In this document: in pieces, positions 21,325 to 31,225 of the stretch | Layout: every line of letters starts with the position of its first letter | Position numbering within the stretch: position 1 is the first letter of the stretch | The notes under the pieces: model-generated | Databases searched by the model: none | Told to the model about the DNA's origin: nothing | Seen by the model: the letters and a program-made list of their open reading frames with translations, nothing else | Position numbers and translations under genes: made by a program | Source of the DNA: Duganella sp. 1411 | GTDB taxonomy: Bacteria; Pseudomonadota; Gammaproteobacteria; Burkholderiales; Burkholderiaceae_D | NCBI RefSeq assembly: GCF_017833525.1 | Contig: NZ_JAFICD010000002.1 | Location: forward strand, 682,001-746,000 | Length of the DNA stretch: 64,000 nt | Reading direction: 5' to 3'

Positions 21325-21666
21325 ATGGCCAAGACCGAGTATGCGTCGCACTATTCCGATGCCGGCTTCTGGAACAAGGTAAAGACGCAGGCCAGGAGCG
21401 CCGGACAAAAAGTGCTCGAACAGGCGCTCAAGATGTACTACTCGGCCACCGATCCGGACACGCCGTTGTGGGCCAAGACCACCATCTACGGCGCGCTCGG
21501 CTACTTCATCTCGCCGATCGACGCGATCCCGGACCTGCTGCCGGCGCTGGGCTACACCGACGACATCGGCGTGCTGATCGCCGCCGCCACCGCCGTCGCC
21601 GCGCACATCAAGGACGAGCACGTGCAGAAAGCCCGGGACACGCTTAAACAATGGTTCGGCGACTAG
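21325..21666 (+). CDS. DUF1232 (YkvA-like) small membrane protein
   Basis: 113 residues. The DUF1232 core is clear: YGALGYFISPIDAIPDLLPALGYTDDIGVL, with the family's SPIDxIPD signature and one or two hydrophobic helices. The N-terminus is charged and polar. The ATG follows GGGAGAAC. It is divergent from the host-attachment gene, with 137 bases between them. Family function is unknown; members occur in inner membranes of many bacteria. Confidence 0.85.
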   Translation: MAKTEYASHYSDAGFWNKVKTQARSAGQKVLEQALKMYYSATDPDTPLWAKTTIYGALGYFISPIDAIPDLLPALGYTDDIGVLIAAATAVAAHIKDEHVQKARDTLKQWFGD

Positions 21667-21733
21667 TCCGATGGTAGTTTCGACCGTGCGCAAATCGACG
21701 CATGGTATGGTGTTGCGCGGCCGGGAGATAGGC

Positions 21734-21739
21734 TACAAT
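21734..21739 (+). promoter_or_regulatory. Possible -10 hexamer upstream of the 98-residue gene
   Basis: TACAAT preceded by GGC, with a poor -35 match (TTGCGC, 15 bases upstream). Only a weak promoter call for the gene at 21792. Confidence 0.25.
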
Positions 21740-21791
21740 TGGTCTCATTCAAATTTCCTCCCTTCTAATCCCCCGTTGCAAGGAGTACGAC

Positions 21792-22088
21792 ATGAGTCCA
21801 GAACACGACAGACGTCAGAGCCGGCCGGCGGAAACGTCGGAAACGGCGGGTTGGCACTCGCTCGAGTTCATCGTCCGCCAAGCGCTGGAGGTGCAACGCG
21901 ATATCGGCACGGCCAGCGCGGTCGAGTTTTTGCAGAGCATTAATATCAACCCCAAAGTCATCGAGCGCGTGCTCGCGCCCGACGCCAGGCTGCGCGAGGC
22001 CGACCAGCTGGCGCTGGCCAATTCGGTCACCGTCTCGGACCTGCCGATTTCGACCCCCGCCAACTACCTGCGCCGCAGCACCACGTAA
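21792..22088 (+). CDS. Hypothetical 98-residue protein
   Basis: I do not recognise a family. The coding call rests on a good ribosome site (AAGGAG, six bases before the ATG), codon use like its neighbours and a complete frame. The sequence is soluble, with a basic polar start, then a helical stretch LEFIVRQALEVQRDIGTASAVEFLQSINI and an acidic-to-polar end. It lies between DUF1232 and the AI-2E family transporter on the same strand. An antisense frame of similar size (21765-22100) has no better support. Confidence 0.6.
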   Translation: MSPEHDRRQSRPAETSETAGWHSLEFIVRQALEVQRDIGTASAVEFLQSININPKVIERVLAPDARLREADQLALANSVTVSDLPISTPANYLRRSTT

Positions 22089-22102
22089 GCGCCGAAGCAC
22101 GC

Positions 22103-22127
22103 TGGGCGGGACACCGTCATCCGCCCA
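22103..22127. terminator. Hairpin downstream of the 98-residue gene
   Basis: TGGGCGG (22103-22109) pairs with CCGCCCA (22121-22127) over an 11-base loop, 14 bases after the stop. No T-tract follows, so termination efficiency is uncertain. Confidence 0.35.
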
Positions 22128-22260
22128 ACGTGATCAGCCGATTCCGACAGTAGCTTGCGGCAAAATAGCAAGCAGGCATTGACACACGATACCCCTTAAT
22201 TTAGGCTCGAAAGGCAGGCTCGTTGAGCCCGCGCCCGCCAGACTATTCACAAGGAACAAG

Positions 22261-24144
22261 GTGTCAGACTCACTCCCCGCCCGCGCATTGCCCAACGCCG
22301 TCGTCGGCCTGGTCGGCACCGCCACCGTCCTGGGCCTGCTGTACTTCGGCCGCGACGTGCTGATCCCCATCACGCTGGCCTTCATCCTCAGCTTCCTGAT
22401 CGCGCCGTTCGTGCGCTCGCTGCGCCGCATCGGCCTCGGCCACACCGCGTCGGTGCTGACCGGCGTGCTGATCGTCGCCGCCGCGCTGTTGATGACGGGC
22501 GCGGTGATCGTCTCGCAGGTCAGCCGCCTGGGCGCCAGCCTGCCGCAATACCAGGACACCATCGCCGCCAAGATCGAAACGCTCGACAGCCTGACCCGCG
22601 GCACCATCGGCAGCCTGGGCGGCCCGGCCGGCCAGTTGATCGAACATTTCACGCAGGATGGGCCCGGCGCGCCGGACCAGGCGCAGCCCGGCCTGCCGGC
22701 GTCGAGCCGCACGCCGGTGCCGGTCGAAGTGCGCGAGCCGGCGCTCAAGCCGCTGCAGCTGCTGGGCAAGGTGATCGCCTCGGTGTGGCCGCCGCTGGAG
22801 ATGGCCGGCATCGTCTTCATCGTGCTGATCTTCGTGCTGCTGGAACACGAATCCTTGCGCGACCGCTTCATCCGCCTGGCCGGCGGCGAGGATTTGCGCG
22901 CCACCACCGTCGCCGTCAACGACGCCGGCGAGCGGCTATCGCGCTTCTTCATCTCGCAATTCGCCGTCAACGCCTGCACCGGCATCGCCATCTGGATCGG
23001 CCTGAGCGTGATCGGCCTGTCGCAGGCGCTGCTGTGGGGCACGATGGCCGCCGTGCTGCGCTTCGTCCCGTACGTCGGCTTCTGGATGGCGGCGTTCTGC
23101 GCCACCCTGCTGGCGGCCGCCATCGAACCCGGCTGGTCGCTGGCGCTGATGACCTTCGGCCTGTTCCTGGTGATCGACATCGTCGTCGCCCAGACCATCG
23201 AACCCAAGCTGTACGGCCACACCACGGGCCTGTCGCCGCTGTCGGTGGTGGTGGCGGCGATCTTCTGGAGCGCGATCTGGGGCCCGGTCGGCCTGGTGCT
23301 GTCGACGCCGCTGACCTTGTGCCTGGTGGTGGCCGGCCGCTACATCCGCGCGCTCAAGGTGCTCGAGATCATGTTCGGCGAATTGCCGGCGCTGACCATG
23401 CCGCAGAATTTCTACCAGCGCGTGCTGTCCGGCGACGCCCACGAGATCGTCGCCAGCGCCAAGCGCTACATGCAGCACAAGTCGCTGGCCGCATACTGCG
23501 ACGGCGTGCTGGTGCCGGCGCTGCACCTGGCCCATTTCGATTTGAAGGACAACGCCATCACGCCGGCCGAGGAAGTGAAGGTCAGCACCACCGTCATCGC
23601 CGTCATCGAGGCGCTCAGCGGCAATCCGAAATGGTGGAAGAAAAGGAAGACCGTGTCGGCGCTGGCCGGGGTGGGCATCGGCCGCCAGCTGCGCGACAGC
23701 CGCATCTCGGCCACCGGCGAGTGGCAGGGGTCGTTCGACGTGCCGGCCGGCAGCCTGGTGCTGACCATCGGGCTCGGCACCCAGGCCGACGAGCTGGCCA
23801 CGGAAATCCTGGTGCGCGTGCTGCGCGAACAGAAAATCGACGCCCGCAGCGTGAGCATGGAGGATCTGGACGCGCCGGCGCCGCCCGAGGCGTCGCCGGA
23901 GCTGGTGTCGATCGTGTGCCTGGTGAGCATCGATCCGCTCAACGACCGCGAGAAGATGGAACAGGCGATGCGCAGATTCCGCGAGGACCTGCCGCATTGC
24001 AAGCAATTCGCGGTGTTGTTACCGAGTCCGTTCGAGAATCCGGATCTGCGGGATTGCACGTTCGAACAAGCCGATCACGTCGTCCATTCATTCGAGGACG
24101 CGTTGCAAAGCTGCGTGAAAGCGTTGCAAAGCAAGGGAACGTAA
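22261..24144 (+). CDS. AI-2E family transporter with long soluble C-terminal region
   Basis: A 627-residue inner-membrane protein. Residues 1 to about 365 are the AI-2E/PerM transporter domain with about eight hydrophobic helices (VVGLVGTATVLGLLYFGRDV, FIVLIFVLLEHESLRDR, VLRFVPYVGFWMAAF, IEPKLYGHTTGLSPL). The final 260 residues are soluble, which is much longer than PerM/YdiK. They include a four-helix-like part and a region around VLVTIGLGTQADELATEILV-type sequence, then LVSIVCLVSIDPLNDREK. The start is GTG with AAGGA upstream. Substrate export is unproven for most of the family. The extension may be regulatory (inference). Confidence 0.85.
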   Translation: MSDSLPARALPNAVVGLVGTATVLGLLYFGRDVLIPITLAFILSFLIAPFVRSLRRIGLGHTASVLTGVLIVAAALLMTGAVIVSQVSRLGASLPQYQDTIAAKIETLDSLTRGTIGSLGGPAGQLIEHFTQDGPGAPDQAQPGLPASSRTPVPVEVREPALKPLQLLGKVIASVWPPLEMAGIVFIVLIFVLLEHESLRDRFIRLAGGEDLRATTVAVNDAGERLSRFFISQFAVNACTGIAIWIGLSVIGLSQALLWGTMAAVLRFVPYVGFWMAAFCATLLAAAIEPGWSLALMTFGLFLVIDIVVAQTIEPKLYGHTTGLSPLSVVVAAIFWSAIWGPVGLVLSTPLTLCLVVAGRYIRALKVLEIMFGELPALTMPQNFYQRVLSGDAHEIVASAKRYMQHKSLAAYCDGVLVPALHLAHFDLKDNAITPAEEVKVSTTVIAVIEALSGNPKWWKKRKTVSALAGVGIGRQLRDSRISATGEWQGSFDVPAGSLVLTIGLGTQADELATEILVRVLREQKIDARSVSMEDLDAPAPPEASPELVSIVCLVSIDPLNDREKMEQAMRRFREDLPHCKQFAVLLPSPFENPDLRDCTFEQADHVVHSFEDALQSCVKALQSKGT

Positions 24145-24163
24145 CCCAATAACGACCGCCTGA

Positions 24164-25066
24164 TTACTCGCCGAACGCCTCCACCACCAGCGTGCGCAGC
24201 CAGCGGTTGCCCTCGTCCTGGTTGTAGCGGCGGTGCCAGAACACGTTGGTCTGCAGGGCGGCCAGCGGCAACGGCGACTTCACATACACCAGCCCGAACG
24301 GGGCGGCCACCCGCTCGGCCAGCTTTTGCGGCACCGTCACCACCAGGTCCGTCGTGCTGACGATGTACGGCGCCGCCGAAAAGTGCGGCACCGAAAAGCT
24401 GGCGGCAGCGAGGATGCCGGCCTTTTGCAGCGCCGTGTTGATGCCGTCGTAGGGGCTTTCCAGCGCGGCCACCACCAGGTGGCGCGCCTCCATCAACCGC
24501 TTCATCGTCAGCGGCGCGCCGGCCAGCGGGTGCCCGGCGCGGAACAGGCACACGTGGTCCTGGCGGAACAGGCGGCGCTGGTACAGCGCCTCGGGCGCGT
24601 CGTCGAACGCGCCGATCGCCAGGTCGATGCGGCCGGCCTCCATCTCCGCCCGCAGGCCGGCCGTGCCCACGCGCACCGAGGCGATCTCGACGCCGGGCGC
24701 GGCCTTGCCGCACAGCTCGACGAGCAGCGGCATGAAATACACCTCGCCCACGTCCGTCATGGCGATGCTGAAGCGGCGCCGGCTGGTGGCCGGCTCGAAC
24801 ACCTGGGCCGGCGCCAACGCCTGCTCCAGGTGCGCCAGCGCCGTGGCCACCGGTTCGGCCATGCGCTGCGCGTACGGCGTCGGCTGCATGCCGGCGGCCA
24901 CGCGCACGAACAGCTCGTCCCCGGTGGCGCGGCGCAGGCGGGCCAGCGCGTTGCTCACCGCCGACTGCGTCAGGCGCAGGCGGCGCGCGGCGGCGGAAAT
25001 CTGCCGCTCGCGAAATACTTCCTGGAACACCAGCAGCAGGTTCAAGTCCAGTTCACGCAGCTCCAT
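24164..25066 (-). CDS. LysR-type regulator, divergent from the homogentisate operon
   Basis: A 300-residue LysR family regulator. The N-terminal winged HTH is LNLLLVFQEVFRERQISAAARRLRLTQSAVSNALARLRR; the rest is a periplasmic-binding-like effector domain resembling the NodD/LinR group (FSIAMTDVGEVYFMPLLVELC). The start MELRELDLNLL at 25066 fits the family; the 25108 version adds a non-conserved stretch. It is divergent from hmgA with 94 bases between, so control of hmgA-fahA-maiA is the natural inference. The effector is unknown, possibly homogentisate. Confidence 0.87.
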   Translation of the reverse strand: MELRELDLNLLLVFQEVFRERQISAAARRLRLTQSAVSNALARLRRATGDELFVRVAAGMQPTPYAQRMAEPVATALAHLEQALAPAQVFEPATSRRRFSIAMTDVGEVYFMPLLVELCGKAAPGVEIASVRVGTAGLRAEMEAGRIDLAIGAFDDAPEALYQRRLFRQDHVCLFRAGHPLAGAPLTMKRLMEARHLVVAALESPYDGINTALQKAGILAAASFSVPHFSAAPYIVSTTDLVVTVPQKLAERVAAPFGLVYVKSPLPLAALQTNVFWHRRYNQDEGNRWLRTLVVEAFGE

Positions 25067-25075
25067 GCCCACCTC

Positions 25076-25092
25076 TATTTCCAACGTAAATA
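25076..25092. promoter_or_regulatory. Candidate LysR-box between the regulator and hmgA
   Basis: TATTT-CCAACGT-AAATA, 5-bp perfect arms, with T-N11-A geometry inside. It is in the 94-base divergent gap, close to the LysR gene start. Confidence 0.4.
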
Positions 25093-25160
25093 CCCACCAT
25101 TTTCGCATTCATCACGCTAATGGTCTACAGTAATACCGCGCCCCGCACAAAGGAGACAAC

Positions 25161-26453
25161 GTGAACCCACATCATCCCCACGCCGGCTACCTGTCCGGCT
25201 TTGGCAACGAATTTGCCACCGAAGCGGTGCCCGGCGCCCTGCCGCCGCACCAGAACTCGCCCCAGCGCGCGCCGCACGGCCTGTACGCCGAGCAGCTGTC
25301 CGGCACGGCCTTCACGGCGCCGCGCGCCCACAACCGCCGCAGCTGGCTGTACCGCATCCGCCCGGGCGCCATGCACCAGCCGTTCACCCGGCTCGACAAC
25401 GGCCGCATGGTGGGCCGCCACGATGCCGTGGAAACGCCGCCGAACCAGCTGCGCTGGGACCCGCTGCCGATGCCCGACGCGCCCACCGACTTCATCGACG
25501 GCTGGGTCACCATGGCCGGCAACGCCGGCGTGGGCATCCACCTGTATGCCGCCAACCGGTCCATGGAAGGCCGCTATTTCTACAACGCGGACGCCGAGAT
25601 GCTGCTGGTGCCGCAGGAAGGCCGGCTGCACATCGCCACCGAACTGGGCGTGCTGGACCTGGAACCACAGGAAATCGCCGTGATCCCGCGCGGCGTGCGC
25701 TTCCGGGCCGCGCTGCCCGACGGCCAGGCGCGCGGCTACCTGTGCGAAAATTTCGGCGCGCTGCTGCGGCTGCCCGACCTGGGCGTGATCGGCTCCAACG
25801 GCCTGGCCAACCCGCGCGACTTTCTGACGCCGCACGCAGCCTTCGAGGACCGCGAGGGCGACTTCGAACTGGTGGCCAAGTTCGGCGGCAACCTGTGGCG
25901 CGCGGCGATCGGCCACTCGCCGCTGGACGTGGTGGCCTGGCACGGCAACTATGCGCCGTACAAGTACGACCTGCGCCACTTCAACACCATCGGCTCGATC
26001 AGCTACGACCATCCCGACCCGTCGATCTTCCTGGTGCTGCAGGCGCCCAGCGATACGCCGGGCGTGGACACGCTGGACTTCGTGATCTTCCCGCCGCGCT
26101 GGCTGGCCGCCGAAAACACCTTCCGCCCGCCGTGGTTCCACCGCAACGTCGCCAGCGAATTCATGGGCCTGATCCACGGCCAGTACGACGCCAAGGCGCA
26201 AGGCTTCCTGCCCGGCGGTGCCAGCCTGCACAATTGCATGAGCGGCCACGGCCCCGATGCGCCGACGTTTGAAAAAGCCAGCGTAGGCGACACCACGCGA
26301 CCGCACAAGGTGGACGCCACCATGGCGTTCATGTTCGAGACGCGCGACGTGATCCATCCCACCGCCGCCGCCCTCGCCTCGCCCCAATTGCAGCCCGATT
26401 ATTACCAGTGCTGGCAGGGCTTCCACAAACATTTCAAGGATCCACGCGCATGA
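25161..26453 (+). CDS. hmgA: Homogentisate 1,2-dioxygenase
   Basis: An Fe(II) dioxygenase of 430 residues that opens homogentisate to maleylacetoacetate in tyrosine and phenylalanine breakdown. It opens with the canonical [20 protein letters not shown] and has [18 protein letters not shown]. The C-terminal metal site region is intact: [23 protein letters not shown] and [15 protein letters not shown]. Length is normal. ATG with AAAGGAG upstream. Its stop overlaps the fahA start by four bases. Confidence 0.97.
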   Translation: MNPHHPHAGYLSGFGNEFATEAVPGALPPHQNSPQRAPHGLYAEQLSGTAFTAPRAHNRRSWLYRIRPGAMHQPFTRLDNGRMVGRHDAVETPPNQLRWDPLPMPDAPTDFIDGWVTMAGNAGVGIHLYAANRSMEGRYFYNADAEMLLVPQEGRLHIATELGVLDLEPQEIAVIPRGVRFRAALPDGQARGYLCENFGALLRLPDLGVIGSNGLANPRDFLTPHAAFEDREGDFELVAKFGGNLWRAAIGHSPLDVVAWHGNYAPYKYDLRHFNTIGSISYDHPDPSIFLVLQAPSDTPGVDTLDFVIFPPRWLAAENTFRPPWFHRNVASEFMGLIHGQYDAKAQGFLPGGASLHNCMSGHGPDAPTFEKASVGDTTRPHKVDATMAFMFETRDVIHPTAAALASPQLQPDYYQCWQGFHKHFKDPRA

Positions 26454-27772
26454 CCCATACCCTCAACGAAACCCATGACGCCGCGCTGACCAGCTGGGTC
26501 GAATCGGCCAACGATCCGCAATCGGACTTCCCGATCCAGAACCTGCCGTTCGCCGTGTTCCGCCGCGCCGGCAGCGGCGCGCCGTTTCGTGGCGGCGTTG
26601 CCATCGGCGACCAGGTGGTCGATCTGGCCGCGCTCGACGCCGTCCTGGCCGGCCGGCCCGACCACGCCGTGGCCCGCCAGGCGGCGGCGCTGGGCGCGCG
26701 CGACAGCCTCAACGCGCTGATGGCCGCCGGTCCCGCAGCATGGTCGGCCCTGCGCCTGGCCCTGTCGCGCCTGCTGCGCGCGGACGCGCCGGCGCGCCCC
26801 GACCTGCTGGTGGCCCAGGCCGACGCCGAGTTCGCCGTGCCCGCCACCATCGGCGACTACACCGACTTTTACACGTCGATCCACCACGCCACCGCCGTCG
26901 GCAAGCTGTTCCGGCCGGATAATCCGCTGCTGCCCAACTACAAGTGGGTGCCGATCGGCTACCACGGCCGCTCGTCCACGATCGGCGTGTCCGGCCAGGA
27001 GTTCCGCCGTCCGCTCGGCCAGACGCGCGGCGCCACCGACGCCGAACCCGTGTTCGGCGCCAGCAAGCGCATGGATTTCGAGCTCGAGGTGGGCATCTTC
27101 GTCGGCCCCGGCAACGCCCCGGGCGAGCCGATCGCGGCGGCGGACGCCGAGGCGCACGTGTTCGGCCTGTGCCTGCTCAACGACTGGTCGGCGCGCGACC
27201 TGCAGGCGTGGGAATACCAGCCGCTGGGGCCGTTCCTGTCGAAAAACTTCGCCACCACGATCTCGCCGTGGATCGTCACGACCGAGGCGCTCGCGCCCTA
27301 CCGCACCGGCTGGCGGCGCGACGCCGCCGACCCGCAGCCGCTGCCCTACCTCGACTACCCGGCGCTGCGCGGCGGCGGCGGCTTCGATATCGAACTGGAG
27401 GTGCAATTGCAGACGGCGGCGATGCGCCAGGCCGGCCAGGCGCCGGCCACGCTGGCCACGTCGAACTTCCGCCATTCGTACTGGACCGTTGCGCAACTGC
27501 TGGCGCACCACACCGTGAACGGCTGCGCGCTGCGCCCCGGCGACCTGCTGGGTTCAGGCACCCAATCGGGCCCGGAAGCGGCGCAGGCGGGATCGCTGCT
27601 GGAACTGAGCGCGGGCGGCAAGCAGCCGCTGACCTTGCCCAACGGCGAGCAGCGCGTGTTCCTCGAAGACGGCGACCGCGTCGTGCTGCGCGGCCGCGCC
27701 GCCCGTCCCGGCTTGCCGCGCATCGGCTTTGGCGCGGCGTCGGGCACCTTGCTGGCGGCCGATAAACGCTAA
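26450..27772 (+). CDS. fahA: Fumarylacetoacetase
   Basis: Hydrolyses fumarylacetoacetate to fumarate and acetoacetate, the last step of the homogentisate route. 440 residues: N-terminal FAH_N SH3-like domain, then the FAA hydrolase domain with [36 protein letters not shown] and [19 protein letters not shown], which include the Ca/Mg-binding acids. The start at 26450 overlaps the hmgA stop (ATGA); a longer frame from 26408 would overlap more. Followed five bases later by maiA. Confidence 0.95.
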   Translation: MTHTLNETHDAALTSWVESANDPQSDFPIQNLPFAVFRRAGSGAPFRGGVAIGDQVVDLAALDAVLAGRPDHAVARQAAALGARDSLNALMAAGPAAWSALRLALSRLLRADAPARPDLLVAQADAEFAVPATIGDYTDFYTSIHHATAVGKLFRPDNPLLPNYKWVPIGYHGRSSTIGVSGQEFRRPLGQTRGATDAEPVFGASKRMDFELEVGIFVGPGNAPGEPIAAADAEAHVFGLCLLNDWSARDLQAWEYQPLGPFLSKNFATTISPWIVTTEALAPYRTGWRRDAADPQPLPYLDYPALRGGGGFDIELEVQLQTAAMRQAGQAPATLATSNFRHSYWTVAQLLAHHTVNGCALRPGDLLGSGTQSGPEAAQAGSLLELSAGGKQPLTLPNGEQRVFLEDGDRVVLRGRAARPGLPRIGFGAASGTLLAADKR

Positions 27773-27777
27773 CCGCC

Positions 27778-28419
27778 ATGAAACTTTATACCTACTTTCG
27801 CAGTTCCGCCGCCTACCGGGTGCGCATCGCACTGGCGCTCAAGGGCATCGCCGCCGAGCTGGCGCCGGTGCACCTGGTCAATGGCGGCGGCGAGCAGTTC
27901 AGCGCAGCCTACAGCGAGAAAAACCCGCAGCACCTGGTGCCGCTGCTGGAACACGGCGACCTGCTGCTGCCGCAGTCGCTGGCCATCATCGAATACCTGG
28001 ACGAGACCCACCCGCAGCCGCCGCTGCTGCCCGCCGACGCGCGCGGCCGCGCACGCGTGCGCGCGCTGTCGCAGGTGATCGCCTGCGACATCCACCCGAT
28101 CGACAATCTGCGCGTGCTGAAGTACCTGACCGACAAGCTGGGCGTGTCACCGGAACAGAAGACCGACTGGTACCGCCACTGGGTGGCGCTGGGGCTGGAA
28201 GCGCTGGAGCGCCAGGTCGCGCACGCGCCGGAGACGGGCCTGTACTGCCACGGCGACCAGCCGACGATGGCCGACTGCTGCCTGGTGCCGCAGTTATACA
28301 ACGCCCGCCGTTTCGATTGCGACCTGTCGCCCTATCCCACGCTGACAGCCATCGCCGCGCGCTGCGAAGCGCTTCCCGCGTTCGTCAGCGCGCTGCCGGA
28401 AAACCAGCCCGACGCATAA
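27778..28419 (+). CDS. maiA: Maleylacetoacetate isomerase
   Basis: A zeta-class GST-like isomerase of 213 residues that uses glutathione to turn maleylacetoacetate into fumarylacetoacetate. The diagnostic SSAAYRVRIALALKG (family SSCxxRVRIAL) is present with the first Cys replaced by Ala, as SSAAYR also occurs in bacterial members. The thiol-binding QSLAIIEYLDE and the helical domain with MADCCLVPQLYNARRF follow. It completes the hmgA-fahA-maiA operon. No terminator was seen in the 30 bases before the convergent phoR. Confidence 0.93.
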   Translation: MKLYTYFRSSAAYRVRIALALKGIAAELAPVHLVNGGGEQFSAAYSEKNPQHLVPLLEHGDLLLPQSLAIIEYLDETHPQPPLLPADARGRARVRALSQVIACDIHPIDNLRVLKYLTDKLGVSPEQKTDWYRHWVALGLEALERQVAHAPETGLYCHGDQPTMADCCLVPQLYNARRFDCDLSPYPTLTAIAARCEALPAFVSALPENQPDA

Positions 28420-28449
28420 ATACCGGTATAGTACGCATGACGGCCACCA

Positions 28450-29763
28450 TCAATTCAACATCAACTCCGGCTGCCGCTGCACGATGGCGGTCTTCGGCAG
28501 GCACACGATGAAGCTGCTGCCCTTGCCCGCCTCCGATTTGATCTGCAGCGTGCTGCCATGGCGCAGCAGCACATGCTTAACGATCGCCAACCCCAAACCG
28601 GTGCCCTGCGTCTCGCGCGAGCGGCTCTTGTCAACCCGGTAGAAACGCTCCGTCAAGCGCGAAATATGCTCGGGGCTGATGCCTATCCCCGTATCCTCGA
28701 CCTTGAACTTGACGCCGCTTTCAAACTCGCGCCACACCAGGTTGATCTTGCCGCCGGCCGGCGTGTAGCGCACGGCATTCGAGGCCAGGTTGCCGAACGC
28801 GCTGTGCAACTCCTCATAACTGCCCATGACATCCGGGCCGTCGAGCTCCAAGGCGATCTCGTGCTTGCCGGCCGACAGCGCCCGCGCGTCGCGCAGCACC
28901 TGCTCCATCAGCTTGCGCACATCGACCCGCTCCGGCCGCATCGGATAATCGACCGATTCCAGCCGCGACAACGTCAGCATGTCCTCGATCAAATGCTGCA
29001 TGCGATGGCCCTGCTCGGTCATCAGCTTCAGGTGCGCCGAGCGCGTGGCCACGTCCAGCCCCTCCGAGGCGGCGATCTCCAGGAAGCCGACGATCACCGT
29101 CAGCGGCGTGCGCAACTCGTGCGAAGCGTTGGCGATGAAGTCGCGGCGCATCTCCTCGATGCGCTCGGTCTCGGTGGCGTCGTGGGTAACCAGGATTTGC
29201 CGGCGGTTTTCAAACGGAATGATGTGCACGATCAGCTTGCGCTCGCGGAAGCTGATCGTCAGCGGCTGCTCGTAGCGGCCGAGGATGATGTAATCCATGA
29301 AGTCGGGATTGCGCACCAGGTTGGTCACGCGCATGCCCTTGTCGCGCTCGTGCGTCAGGCCCAGGTGCTTTTCGGCGGCCGGATTGCACCACTCGAGGAA
29401 CAGCACGTCGTCCATGATGACCACGCCGTCCGGCAGCAGGTGCATGGCCTGGCGGAAGCGCGCCAGCCATTCGGTCAGCTCGGCCTGGTTCTTCTCGTCG
29501 TCGCGGCGCATGCGATACAGGCGCGAGAAGATGTTTGTCCACGCGCCCCAGCCGTCGGGCAGCTTGGCGCTTTGGGGATCATCCATCCAGTTGCTCAGCT
29601 GGTAGAGATAGGACAGTTGCACGAACACCATCACCATCATCGCCACCAGGGCGACCACCAGGCCGGTCATCCACCCGAACATCCAACCGAGCAAGGCGCA
29701 CCCCGCCAGGATCAGAACGGTGCGCAACGCTGCCGGCACCCAGAACACCAGTTTAGGATTCAT
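28450..29763 (-). CDS. phoR: Phosphate regulon sensor histidine kinase
   Basis: The inner-membrane sensor kinase of the Pho system, 437 residues. Two N-terminal transmembrane helices (about 12-55) have almost no periplasmic loop, as in E. coli PhoR. A PAS domain follows (about 95-195), then HisKA with phospho-acceptor His215 in NASHELRTP and an HATPase domain (FGNLASNAVRYTPAGG, DTGIGISPEH, GTGLGLAIVKH). It is the last gene of the pst-pho run, ten bases after phoB. Confidence 0.95.
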   Translation of the reverse strand: MNPKLVFWVPAALRTVLILAGCALLGWMFGWMTGLVVALVAMMVMVFVQLSYLYQLSNWMDDPQSAKLPDGWGAWTNIFSRLYRMRRDDEKNQAELTEWLARFRQAMHLLPDGVVIMDDVLFLEWCNPAAEKHLGLTHERDKGMRVTNLVRNPDFMDYIILGRYEQPLTISFRERKLIVHIIPFENRRQILVTHDATETERIEEMRRDFIANASHELRTPLTVIVGFLEIAASEGLDVATRSAHLKLMTEQGHRMQHLIEDMLTLSRLESVDYPMRPERVDVRKLMEQVLRDARALSAGKHEIALELDGPDVMGSYEELHSAFGNLASNAVRYTPAGGKINLVWREFESGVKFKVEDTGIGISPEHISRLTERFYRVDKSRSRETQGTGLGLAIVKHVLLRHGSTLQIKSEAGKGSSFIVCLPKTAIVQRQPELMLN

Positions 29764-29773
29764 TTTGCGAGAC

Positions 29774-30463
29774 TTATTTTTCCGAAAGCATGTAGCCTAC
29801 ACTACGCACGGTCTTGATCAAATGCTCGGCTTCCTTCAGCGCCTTGCGCAGGCGCAGCACATGGACGTCGACGGTGCGCTCCTCGATGACGACATGGTCG
29901 CCCCACACCTTGTCGAGCAGCTGGCTGCGCGAGAACACCCGTTCCGGATGCGCCAGCAGGAACTTGAGCAGCTTGTATTCGGCGTGGCCGATGTCGATCT
30001 TCTGCTCGTCCATCGAGACGGTGCAGCTGACCGGGTCGAGCATGACGTTGGCGGCGCGCATGGCCGACTGCGCGTGCTCCGGGCTCTTGCGGCGCAACAG
30101 CGCCTTGGCGCGCGCCAGCAGCTCGCGCGGCGAGAACGGCTTGGTGACGTAGTCGTCGGCGCCGCTGTTGAGGCCGGCCAGCTTGTCCTCTTCCATGCTC
30201 TTGGCGGTCAGCATGATCACCGGGATCTCGTTGAACTGGCGGTCCGAGCGGATGCGCGCCAGCAGGCGCAGGCCGGTCTGGTCCGGCAGCATCCAGTCGA
30301 GCAGGATCAGCTGCGGGGTGCGGCTCTGGATGAAGTCCCAGGCCTCGCCCACGCTTTGCACGGCGCAGCAGTTCCAGCCCGCCTCGCGCAGCGAGAACGT
30401 GACCAGTTCGACAATCGCCGGCTCGTCTTCAACGATCAATACTGTGGTTTTATCAGATGCCAT
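29774..30463 (-). CDS. phoB: Phosphate regulon response regulator
   Basis: 229 residues. Receiver domain with acidic pocket VEDEP (12-13), phospho-acceptor Asp56 in LILLDWMLPD and Lys in IMLTAK. The OmpR-type winged-helix DNA-binding domain ends RTVRSVGYMLSEK. It should bind the two Pho boxes found between pstS and ppk1. Same operon as phoU and phoR. Confidence 0.96.
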   Translation of the reverse strand: MASDKTTVLIVEDEPAIVELVTFSLREAGWNCCAVQSVGEAWDFIQSRTPQLILLDWMLPDQTGLRLLARIRSDRQFNEIPVIMLTAKSMEEDKLAGLNSGADDYVTKPFSPRELLARAKALLRRKSPEHAQSAMRAANVMLDPVSCTVSMDEQKIDIGHAEYKLLKFLLAHPERVFSRSQLLDKVWGDHVVIEERTVDVHVLRLRKALKEAEHLIKTVRSVGYMLSEK

Positions 30464-30472
30464 TTCTTTTTT

Positions 30473-31189
30473 TTACTCGGTTTGCGCGGAGACGTCGTCG
30501 GGAATCGGCGGCGTGGTCTTGGTGTGGCGGATATCCTTGCCTTCAACGACGTAGATGACGTATTCGGCGATGTTCTTGGCGTGGTCGCCGATGCGCTCGA
30601 TCGCCTTGGCGACCCACAGCGTATCGAGCGCGGCAGAGATGGTGCGCGGATCTTCCATCATGAAAGTGATCAGGTTGCGCATGATCGAGCGGAACTCGTG
30701 GTCGATCACGGCGTCCTGGGCGATCAGTTGCAAGGCCTGCTTGCCATCGTTGCGCGCGAACGCGTCGAGCGCGTCGTGCAGCATGTCGCTGGTGTTGTTG
30801 GCGATGCCGCGCACCATTTCGTAATGGTTGACGGTGACCGCGCCGCGCGCGTGGAGCGCTTTGGCGGTGCGGGCGATCTTGGTGGCCTCGTCGCCGATGC
30901 GCTCGAGGTCGGTGATGACCTTGATCGTCGCCATGATGGTGCGCAGGTCGTTGGCGGCCGGCTGGCGGCGCACGATCAGGTGGCTGCAGGCGTCGTCGAG
31001 CGACACTTCCAGCTGGTTGACGGTGTCGTCCTCGCGCATCACGCGGTCGGCGCGCTCGGGGTTGCCGATGCGGAAGCAGGTCATCGCGTCGAGGAATTGC
31101 GTCTCGACGATGCCGCCCATCAGCAACACCTTGGAGCGGATGGCTTCTAATTCATTGTCGTACTGTTTGGATGAGTGCTCACCGATCAT
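30473..31189 (-). CDS. phoU: Phosphate signalling protein PhoU
   Basis: 238 residues, two three-helix PhoU repeats. It links PstSCAB transport state to PhoR and holds the Pho regulon off when phosphate is ample. Metal-binding acid motifs are visible (DLERIGDEATKIAR, AKAIERIGDHAKNIAEYVIY). ATG with GGAGAAGAAC. It lies between pstB and phoB. Confidence 0.96.
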   Translation of the reverse strand: MIGEHSSKQYDNELEAIRSKVLLMGGIVETQFLDAMTCFRIGNPERADRVMREDDTVNQLEVSLDDACSHLIVRRQPAANDLRTIMATIKVITDLERIGDEATKIARTAKALHARGAVTVNHYEMVRGIANNTSDMLHDALDAFARNDGKQALQLIAQDAVIDHEFRSIMRNLITFMMEDPRTISAALDTLWVAKAIERIGDHAKNIAEYVIYVVEGKDIRHTKTTPPIPDDVSAQTE

Positions 31190-31225
31190 GTTCTTCTCCG
31201 TATCCGGTTGATATTATAAATGCAA

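Noticed and set aside
20723-22088. Phage remnant suggested by the name host attachment protein
   Set aside because: The family is chromosomal and not phage-derived; no integrase, structural gene or att-like repeat is nearby.
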